NCBI GenBank assembly: GCA_964510205.1
Contig: CAZEBW010000031.1
Coordinates: 1-37,120, forward strand
Source of the DNA: CAZEBW01 sp964510205
Lineage (GTDB): Bacteria; Chloroflexota; Anaerolineae; VGOG01
Reading direction: 5' to 3'
DNA: 37,120 bases
Under the pieces are notes generated by a model. It did no database searches, was not told where the DNA came from, and was given only the letters and a program-made list of their open reading frames with translations. Shown piece after piece: positions 21,764 through 30,300 of this stretch; position 1 is the first letter of the stretch; each line of letters opens with the position of its first letter. A program made the position numbers and the translations under genes.

Positions 21764-23314
21764 TCATGGCACTACAATAGAATCCGTCTCCTGTTCCATC
21801 ACGATGTCTGGTGTACTGTCCCAGCGCTTGTCCTGCATGAGGTCCCAAAAGGCGCGGCGGAAGATCAAGGTCGCCTCGACGTCCACTGTGCCGGCCTGAG
21901 GCGCGGCGAACTCGTACACCGAGGTATCCACCCCCAAGGCCGGGATGCGGTTGTCGCTGACGATGATGGTAGGATTCCAGTAGGAAGCGGTCGGCTCCAC
22001 GCCGCTATCCAGGTCGCGCAGGACTTTGGCGAAGGCTTTGCCAGGCTGTCCAGCCAGGTCGCCGCCCCAGCCGGGCACCACGGGACCATCCTGTAGGGAC
22101 AGGGCTTGCCCCTGCCCATCGGCGGCGGCCACCACCAGGATCATGTGGCGGGCCGGGAAGTCGGTGGGCACGTGGTGGCCAGCCTGGGTGTTGGTGATAG
22201 TCACCGTAACCTGTACTACGTCCACCACCTGCTCGGCGGCGACGGTCATGCTCACCGTATTTTGCAGCAGCTCCACGTCGGACGCGCCCGGCTGCAAGTG
22301 CGAGGCGATGAGGTCCGGATCGCGGATCAGCCCGCCCTTCTCCGGATAGACGAAGTAGTTGACGCCGGTGGGGGCCATGTGGCAAGTCTGGCACTCGATC
22401 CCCATGTCGGGATACGGGCTCTCCAGCCACTCTTTGAACGACTCGTAAATCGGCGTGCCCCAGAAGCTGAATTGGTGACAGGGGGCGCAGAACTGGCTCT
22501 TCTTCTCCAGCTCGAGATAGCTGACCCGCCGCGTGACGTCGTCGAAGGGGCCGAAGAACATGTGGGTATCGGAGGGGGGGCGGTACAGGCGGGTTAGCAT
22601 CACCCCCGGCACATTGGGATAGGGCAGGCCCGTGGCCGGATTCAGGTAGGCGTATCCGATCTTGTGGCAGAAATCGCAGAACACGCCCTCGGTCTCCACG
22701 CCCTCCAGCTCGTTCATGTCGGCGGTGAACGGCTCGTTGGCCGCCGCTCCGGGCGCGTGGCAGGTGGCGCAGTTGCCGGCCGTGTTGGGGAAGTCCAGCT
22801 TGTAGCCCGGCCCCACGTTCGGTTGGCCGGTGGTGTCCGCGCCATTGTACATGGAGAAAAAGCGCGGGTTGACGGCCGATTGTGCGTGGGCATTGTTCAC
22901 CCAATCCGGAAAGGCCACCATGCAGTGCTCGCAGGCGACAGGCTCCTCTGGGTCAGCCATAGAGGTGATCCACTCGTAGTCCGGGTTGTCCCCGGCAGGG
23001 TGGAGCGTGAGGCTGATGACCACGCCCGCCTCAGGGGGGACGACCTCTACTCCGCCTGGGTAATAGCCCTCGTCCCAGGCGGTGATAGTGACGGAAATCG
23101 CCTCCGTTAGGCCGCCCAGGGTAAAGGCGCCACCAGGGCCCGACGTGGTGGCGTTGGCCGTCGTCTGCTGCCGCACCGTCGCGCCCTCGACCGGCTGCGC
23201 GGTCTGTTTGTCCAGCACCACGCCGCTCACCTCAGCCGTTTGCAGGGCCCGCACCCTGACAAACGCCAAGCCCAATCCGACGATCAAAACCGCTATCAAC
23301 AAACGCCATCTCAT
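21764..23314 (-). CDS. Secreted multiheme cytochrome c with carboxypeptidase-regulatory domain
   Basis: 516 residues from the ATG at 23314 (AAGGAGGAG 6 nt upstream); the open frame continues 35 codons further without a better start. A signal peptide (RLLIAVLIVGLGLAF) is followed by a CarboxypepD_reg-like beta domain (about 26-108: EVSGVVLDKQTAQPVEGATV). The cytochrome part has four CxxCH heme motifs, CATCH 182-186, CDFCH 213-217, CAPCH 276-280 and CQTCH 308-312, plus one CEHCM at 128-132 that lacks the histidine. The C-terminal 190 residues are beta-rich (VTVTITNTQAGHHVPTDFPARHM). This resembles c554-like electron-transfer cytochromes. The role is probably extracellular or periplasmic electron transfer, and the redox partner is not known. 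Confidence 0.85.
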   Translation of the reverse strand: MRWRLLIAVLIVGLGLAFVRVRALQTAEVSGVVLDKQTAQPVEGATVRQQTTANATTSGPGGAFTLGGLTEAISVTITAWDEGYYPGGVEVVPPEAGVVISLTLHPAGDNPDYEWITSMADPEEPVACEHCMVAFPDWVNNAHAQSAVNPRFFSMYNGADTTGQPNVGPGYKLDFPNTAGNCATCHAPGAAANEPFTADMNELEGVETEGVFCDFCHKIGYAYLNPATGLPYPNVPGVMLTRLYRPPSDTHMFFGPFDDVTRRVSYLELEKKSQFCAPCHQFSFWGTPIYESFKEWLESPYPDMGIECQTCHMAPTGVNYFVYPEKGGLIRDPDLIASHLQPGASDVELLQNTVSMTVAAEQVVDVVQVTVTITNTQAGHHVPTDFPARHMILVVAAADGQGQALSLQDGPVVPGWGGDLAGQPGKAFAKVLRDLDSGVEPTASYWNPTIIVSDNRIPALGVDTSVYEFAAPQAGTVDVEATLIFRRAFWDLMQDKRWDSTPDIVMEQETDSIVVP

Positions 23315-23427
23315 GACGCTCTCCTCCTTGATCATTTTGCCTTCCAAATGAAATGATTCGTGATGCACGAAACGTAAAGAGCCATACTTGGTGCGGCGGG
23401 CCAGCGGGCAACAGGACATTCAACGAT

Positions 23428-23456
23428 TTGCACTACTTGCCCCCTTGTGATATACT
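23428..23456 (+). promoter_or_regulatory. Sigma-70-like promoter of the C39-peptidase operon
   Basis: Plus-strand TTGCAC (23428-23433), 17-bp spacer, TGA-TATACT (TATACT 23451-23456). It has both a -35 and an extended -10. The start near 23463 leaves a leader of about 40 nt before the ATG at 23504. Confidence 0.7.
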
Positions 23457-23503
23457 TACTACCAGATATGGGAATCTTTTCCACCTGCGAGGAGTGTCAC
23501 GAT

Positions 23504-23851
23504 ATGAGCGTAACAGTTTCACAAGCTCAGATTCCAAGCGGCAGTCAGGTGACCCTCAAGATCGAGATCACCACCCTTATGAACACGACCTCGTACGTAG
23601 CGAAACAGAGGGTCAATCGCTTTCTTGCCGTGAATGCCGGGAACATGCTGGCCGCTGGCGAGCCAGAGCTGGTTGTGGGCGAGAGATTACTCTGGCGCGT
23701 ACCGGTCATGTTTGGGACGCCGGAGAGGGGACAGATCGGCAAGGTCGGCGAACTCCAAGTGAATGTTGAGTCCGGCGATGTGATCGTTGACGACTCAACC
23801 CAAGTTGAGGTTATGCTCCGCAATGCCGAAATTCTCTATTCCGGTTCCTAA
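23504..23851 (+). CDS. Small beta-rich protein paired with a C39-like peptidase
   Basis: 115 residues from the ATG at 23504, which has GAGGAG upstream and lies just downstream of a clear promoter. An earlier in-frame ATG at 23447 precedes the predicted transcription start and is rejected. The sequence alternates strands: VTVSQAQIPSGSQVTLKIEI, YVAKQRVNRFLAVNAGNMLA, ELVVGERLLWRVPVMFGTP, QIGKVGELQVNVESGDVIVD, VEVMLRNAEIL. No catalytic motif, signal peptide or membrane segment is seen. The next gene starts 29 bp before this one ends, so they are translationally linked. Such tight pairs of a small beta-protein and a protease-like protein suggest a toxin-antitoxin or inhibitor-protease relation, which is inference only. 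Confidence 0.75.
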   Translation: MSVTVSQAQIPSGSQVTLKIEITTLMNTTSYVAKQRVNRFLAVNAGNMLAAGEPELVVGERLLWRVPVMFGTPERGQIGKVGELQVNVESGDVIVDDSTQVEVMLRNAEILYSGS

Positions 23852-24287
23852 CTACCAGCAGGAGCGTGACTATAGTTGCGTCCCCGCCTGCGTGCGCATG
23901 ATATTGGCTTTCCACGGTCAAGACCATTCGGAAAGCGACTTGCGAATTCTGCTCAGGACCCGTGTGGCAGGAACGGGCACAGCCAACGTTATGCTTAAAT
24001 TGCCTGGTTTGGGCTTCGACGTTGCTGTCACATCTGCTACTTTCTACGAGCTAGAGCAGAATGTTCGCGCTGGAACACCCTGCATAGTCCAGGTGTGGAC
24101 TGAACACTTGAGTCATTGGGATACGATCTGGATGCACGATGTCGTTGTAGTTGGCTTCGACGATGACCTCGTATTGGTGAACGATCCCGCCTTTCCCGAC
24201 GCCCCACAGGAGATTCCCCGCAACGAGTTCATGGCAGCTTGGTCGGCAGCAGATCGACTCTTGATTCGAATCACACCCCACGTATAG
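23823..24287 (+). CDS. C39/papain-like cysteine peptidase domain protein
   Basis: 154 residues from the ATG at 23823 (MPKFSIPVPNYQQERDYSC). The papain-like pattern is complete: a glutamine just before (YQQERD), the nucleophile C19 in DYSCVPACVRMIL, H105 in WMHDVVVVGFDDD, and D121 in LVNDPAFPD. This matches stand-alone peptidase C39-like domains. No signal peptide, membrane segment or ABC transporter is attached, unlike bacteriocin-processing C39 proteins, so it may cut a cytoplasmic target. It overlaps the preceding gene by 29 bp and is co-transcribed from the promoter at 23428. The converging giant gene ends 36 bp downstream. Confidence 0.82.
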   Translation: MPKFSIPVPNYQQERDYSCVPACVRMILAFHGQDHSESDLRILLRTRVAGTGTANVMLKLPGLGFDVAVTSATFYELEQNVRAGTPCIVQVWTEHLSHWDTIWMHDVVVVGFDDDLVLVNDPAFPDAPQEIPRNEFMAAWSAADRLLIRITPHV

Positions 24288-24323
24288 CGTTGGTGATTCC
24301 TCCCGACGAGCTCCCCTCAAGTC

Positions 24324-27300
24324 CTATCTCTCCCTCCCTACCTCCTGATGAGGTCCCACATCCCGATACACTACCAGCGGCTCTTCGGGCACTGGCGGCG
24401 CACAGTTGCCACCCACCTGCCCTCGGCACCAGGGCGGCCTGGCGTCCTGGCTCTGAGCCCACCGGGAGACTAGAAGGGGTAAGTACACCGCGTTGACGTC
24501 ACCGGCTTCACCCCCGCTCGCTCGCTCCTCTGCCCCCCTGCTCCTCTGCTCCTGCGCTCCCTTGCTCCCCTGCAGTTCCTCGTAGCCTTCCAACAAAACC
24601 TGCTCCCCGTGCAGCGTCACCACGTTGGCCCGATACACCTTCTGCCCACCATCGTTCCCGGAGACGATAAAGCTGATGAACACCTCGTCGGACAAGCCGG
24701 GCGACCAACCCTGCCGCCGCCGCAGGTCAATGTTGGGGAAGGTCTCCCGCAGCGTCTCGGGATCGTACTCGAATAGGAAATAGCCCAGAGTCAGCGATAG
24801 CTCCCCGCTTTCCAGCACCCAGCCCGGCATGGCGATGGTGTAGTGCAGCGCCGCGTCTGTCCAGCCCTGGGGAACGGGAACCAGCACCTGCACCGGCTGC
24901 ACGTTCCAGTCGTTCTCCAGCTCGACCCAACCGGGCTGCGGCTGGTGGATGGCCGCCCGTGGCTCTGCTGGGTCTACCACGTAGAACACGTAGCGGCCCG
25001 ACTCGGCGCCCAGCACCCCGCCGCTGGGATAGGGCGGATCCACTGGCCCGGCCGAGGTCATGCCGTCGTGGGTCACGGCCACGTCCACCGTCCACACGCC
25101 GGGTTCGTCCACCACGAAATCGCCCGCCGGATCGTAGAAATGGCCGATTTTGTTGGCCCGCCCGTGAATCTCGCGCACCTCCTGGCTGGGCGAGGTGACC
25201 ACCACGTCCACCCACGAGGCCAGCGGCGGCGCCACCTGGCCGGCGAAGGCGAAGGTGTCGCCCACCTCCAGGATGGCGCCCGGCTTCACGCCCGTGGGCT
25301 CGATGAACAGATCAATGTCCTCGCCCTTGACGGTGAAGATGGGGCCGCCGCTGGGACCGCCCGCCGCTCCCTGGAAGGGCGGCATGACGCGCGAACCAAG
25401 CGGGTCGTCGCCAGGCAGATTCACCCAAAAGGACCCATAGACGGCGTACTGGCTCCAGCCCTCGACCAGGTCCCGCAGCACCACGCCGCCGAAGTGCCAT
25501 TTGAAATCGTTGGGCCGCTCGCCGTCCATTCCCATGCCAATCTGCGAGCTGTGCCGGTTGCCAAATTGCCAGATGGGGGCATGGGCCCTATCCTCTGTCA
25601 CCTGCTGATGGACGCTGATCCCCGGCCGCTGGGCGACCCGGTAGGTGTAGCCCAATTGCTCCAGAGAATTGAGCGTGTAGGCCGGGTCGCTGGGGCCCGC
25701 CGCCACGCTGAACAGCGGCGCTTCACCCATAGCTATGCGGTTCTCAATGTCTCCTGGGCCTTCGTAAGAGGGATAGGTCAGCGCAGCCCGCTCGCGCAGC
25801 ACCTGGGCCACTGCGCCATCGGGGTCGTGCAGGGTGACCCGGGCGGCGCTGGCATCGTGGTCGCTGGTCCAGGCGACGTCGCCGTTGGCAAAGGGGAAGT
25901 TGATGTGCCCGCTGTCTACACCCGTCATGCTGCGGAGGAACCACTGGGTGCGCGTGTAGGACTGGTCAATGCCCCGCCGGCCGTGGCCCACCAGCCGCGT
26001 GTCGGGCGTCTCCACCACGTTGCCCCACGACTGGCCGCCGACCCACACCACGCCGTTGGCGTCGGTGTAAACGGCGGTGACGTCCACGCGGTACTCGCCC
26101 GGCGCGTCGAAGACGAAGGGAGGCTGCCCCTCACCCCAACCCTCTCCCCACGGGGGAGAGGGAGATTGCTCCCCTCTCCCCCGTGGGGAGAGGGGCTGGG
26201 GGTGAGGGTGGAAATAGCCAAAGCGATTGGCGCGGCCGGTGATGGTTTGCTCCAGAACGTCGTCGGGGTCCGAGTTGCGGTACAGGCGCAAGTGCAGGGT
26301 CACGTCGGCCGGGACGCCGGGGGAGAGGCGCAGGGCAGGCGCCGACGCGTCGCCGACCTGGAAGGGCGTGCCGGGTACGACGCTGGGATGGATGTGGATC
26401 TCCCGCCCCACCATCACCTCGTACGTGCCGCCACCCGTGTAGGTGTTGCCCCAGACGTCCTCAATGGTTCCGCTCATGGTGATGACGTGCAAGCCATATT
26501 GATCGAACTGGTAATCGAACTGGCCAGAGCTGGTGGTGAGCTGGTAGACGTCGCCCACGCTGCCGCTGCAGCCCTCGTAGTGGCTGCCGTTCAGCATCAC
26601 GGGGGTGCGGCTGGTGGACTGAACGAAGGGCGCTGTCCCCAGGTCGTCCACCGAGCCGTCGGGCTGCTGGACGGCCACCTGGAGCTGCCCCGACGGGAAG
26701 GCAAAGGGGATGAGAGGCTCGTAGGGCAGAGAGTGATCGCTCATGGAAACCAGGGGCGCGAAAGGCTCCAGGCGGTAGGTTAAGGGCACGTCGGAGCGCG
26801 GATCGGAGAGAGGCACGAAGAAGGCGCCCCCCTGATAGATCCTGCGATTGGCGACTTGATGGGCGCCTGTCAGCGAAGCGGCGGCGTTCGTTAGCAAAGC
26901 GGCGGCGTCCGTTAGCGAAGCGGCGTCGGCAGGCATGGCGCCGCGGGCGGCGTTGGAGAAGGTATCGGCCAGGAGCATCCAGGGCAAGCGCGGCGTGGCC
27001 GGCTGGCCCACCTCGACCATCGGCCCGTAGGCCAGGTTGTAGCCGCGATTGAAACCGGCCACGCTGGCCACGGACTCATCCACCGCCATGGGAATCTCGT
27101 CGAAGTGGAACTCAAGGGTCGGACGGTACCAGCCCTCCGGCAGATCCTCCGGAAGGTACAGCGTGACCTCGAAATCTGCTACCAGCGTCTCGTCGTCCAC
27201 CAGCCGCTTGTTGGTCATCTCAAAATACTCGCCCCACGGGTTGTACCAACTGGCGTAGCGCTCCACCGGGAAGCCGGTGACCGTCAGGAACGTAGAGCTA

Positions 27301-30300
27301 AACTGGCTGTCTATGCTGTGGGGGCGGCCCTCGGCGTCGAAGAACGGGCGCAGCTCGAAGCTGCCGCCCAGATAGACGTCTTCTGGGTCGGCGCCGGGCG
27401 GGATGGCGGTGGAGGTCACGGTCATGGTGCCCGACGCGGTGAGGGCTCCGCCCGGCGGAAGGCCCTCCGCAGGCGGCTCGGCGCCCCGATCCAGGTAGAG
27501 TTGCAGCCCCCCGGCCAGGCTGCCGACCAGCAGGTCTGGCCAGCCGTCGCCGTTGAGATCGCCCAGGGCCGGGGCCGTGTGATCGTCGGGACGGGCCGCG
27601 CCGTACTGCCGGGCCAAGAGCACCCAATCGCCCCCATCGTTCTCCAGGGCCCACACCCGCCCCTCCTCATCGCCCAGCAGTAGGTCCAAATCCAAATCGC
27701 CGTCCAGATCGGCCAGGAGAGGCGCGCTGTAGTTCCCCACGTCGAGTTCCTCATAATAGTGGTCAGGAGCCGCCCAGGAGGGGGTGGTGGGCGTGCCCAC
27801 GTTCTCGTAGAAGTGGAGGCGGCCGTCCTGGGCGCCCACCAGCAGGTCGTAGTCGCCGTCGTCGCCCAGGTCGCCGAAGGTCGGCTTGGCGTGGCTTCCC
27901 ACGTCGAAGCCTTCGTAGTCAGTGGCGGCCAGCACCCAGTTGGGATTGGAAGACGAGCCGATGTTGCGGAGGAAATCCATCGTACCATCGTCCTCGCCCA
28001 CGAACAGGTCCAGATCGCCGTCGGCGTCAATGTCCACCAGCGCTGGCGCGGCGCGGTACAGGTGGTCCGGGTCAACAGCGGCCACCAGGCCCACGTCCGT
28101 CCAGGCCGGCTCAGCGTACTCGCTCGCATCGTTGCGCAGCATGTGCACCCGGCTGTGGTATTCGCCGATCAGCAAGTCCAGGTCGCCATCGTCGTCCCAG
28201 TCGGCCAGGACGGGGGTGGAATAGCCGCCCAGGTCCAGCGGGCAGGTGTCGTCAACGGCGCGCGCCCAGACGGGGCTGGTGGGCGTGCCCAGGTTGGTAT
28301 AAGTGCGAAGAGGGCCATACGCCCAGCCCAGCAGCATGTCCAGGTCGCCGTCCTGGTCCAGGTCGGCAAAGGCCGGGGCCAGGCCGCCGCCCTCTTCGTA
28401 GATGTTGGCGTACTGGTGGGTGACCAGCGTCCAGGAGGGCGCGATCGGGGCGCCGTCGTTGCGCCAGTGACTGATGTCGCCCCAGGAGCCGACGAAGAAG
28501 TCCAGGTCGCCGTCGTCGTCCACGTCGGCCAGGGCGGGCAGGGCCAGCCAGCCCACGCTGGTCCCCAGGTAGTCGTCGCTGACGAACATCCAGACCGCCT
28601 CTTCGCGGCTGCCGATGTTGCGGTAGAAGACGATGCGGCCGTCCGCGTTGCCGATGAACAGGTCGTAGTCGCCGTCGGCGTCAATGTCGGCGAAGGCGGG
28701 CGCGGCGGCGTCGCCCACGTCAATGGCTGGTCCCGCCGAAGGGTACTCGTCGGTCACGAAGCGCCAGGCCGGCGTGGTCGGCGTGCCGATGTTGCGGAAG
28801 AAGGTGATGCGTCCGTTGCCGGTGCCGGCCAGCAGGTCGTGGTCGCCGTCGTGGTCAATATCCACGAAGGCTGGCGAGACCCACCAACTGATGTCCATGT
28901 TTTCCCAGCGGTCGGTGACGAACGTCCACTCAACATTGCGTACTGCGTATTGCGTGTTGCGTATCTTGGGTTGCGGAAGAGAGTGGACATTGGGTATTGG
29001 GTATTGGATATTGGATAGGCCATCGTTGCGGTAGTGGGAGATGTAGCCGTTGCGGTCGCCGACGAAGAGGTCCAAGTCGCCGTCGTCGTCCAGGTCGGCC
29101 AGGGCCAACTTGATCCAGTGAATCCCACCGGCGTAGAGCCCCGACTCAGAGACGCCGTTCAAAGTGCCGCTGATGACGCGCCGCATGGTGTCCTCGACCA
29201 CGACCTGGCCAGAGGCCCTCCACATGGCCACGCCCTCCCAGGGGTTGATGATGCCGGAGCCGGCAAAAGGGAGTGGGGGATGGGGAGACGCGGAGACGCG
29301 GAGATTGGGGGACAAGGAAATCGTCTCCGCGTCGCCGAGTCGCTGGGTCACCGCATCTCCGATGGGCACTTGCAGCGTGGTGGAGGCCAGCGGGACAAGC
29401 TGAGAGGCGCTGACGGGACCAAAGTCGTCTTCGTAGGGCTCGGCGTACTTGATGAAATAGTTGACGTACTCGTGAGAGGGATCCTGCTTGATGATGATGG
29501 TTGAGCCAGGCGGACCGTAGGTCGTGGCAGAGAAGCTGCCGCCCTCCCCGGCCACGGTGCTGGTCCAGCGGCCGGAGGTCATGTGGGCGACGACCACGGC
29601 GGCGAAGGGCGTAACCGCGCCCGGCGCGCCGTTCACGCTGAGGTAGCCGTCGGCGATAGCGTGCGAAGCTAAGCCGTCGGCGATAGCGTGCGAAGCTAAG
29701 CCGTCGTCGATAGCGTGCGAAGCTAAGCCGTCGTCGATAGCGTGCGAAGCTAAGCCGTCGGCGTCGGGCGCGCCCAGCGCGATGAGGGCGGCGTTGGGAG
29801 GCTCCGTGCCGGGCAGCGGCTCAGGGGCCACGTTGAGGATGAAGTCGTAGTTCTCCACGTCGCCGTCGCGCAGGTCCACCGTGACCCGCGTGGGGTAGTA
29901 CGGGCGCGGCGTCTCGTCCACGATGATGCTGTAGACATCCGGCGGGAGGACAAGCTGGAAAGTGCCATCGCGCCAGTTGGTCCAGAACCAAAAGCCCTCT
30001 TCCAGCGGCGGCGGGTTGGTGAGGGCGGTGATGTCCGCCCCCCACGGCAGGTAGACGCTGTCCCCCGTCGGTCCCTGCACCTCGCCGGCGAAGAGGTGGC
30101 CGGCCAGCAGGTCGAAGTCCTGAGTGGTGTTGCTGTTGAAAGGACCTTCCTGGTAGACCATCTTCTGGGCCAGTCGTGTCTCCAGCGGCGGCTCGACGTA
30201 GAAACGCAGCCAGGTCGGGCCGCTGACCTCGACGCTGTAGAACCCGTTCTCGTCGGTGACGTCCTCATCCCACTCGTACTCGCTGCTCACCCCTACTTCA

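Noticed and set aside
23315..23419. Earlier start for the multiheme cytochrome
   Set aside because: The upstream codons lack a signal-like pattern, whereas the ATG at 23314 has AAGGAGGAG and begins a typical signal peptide.
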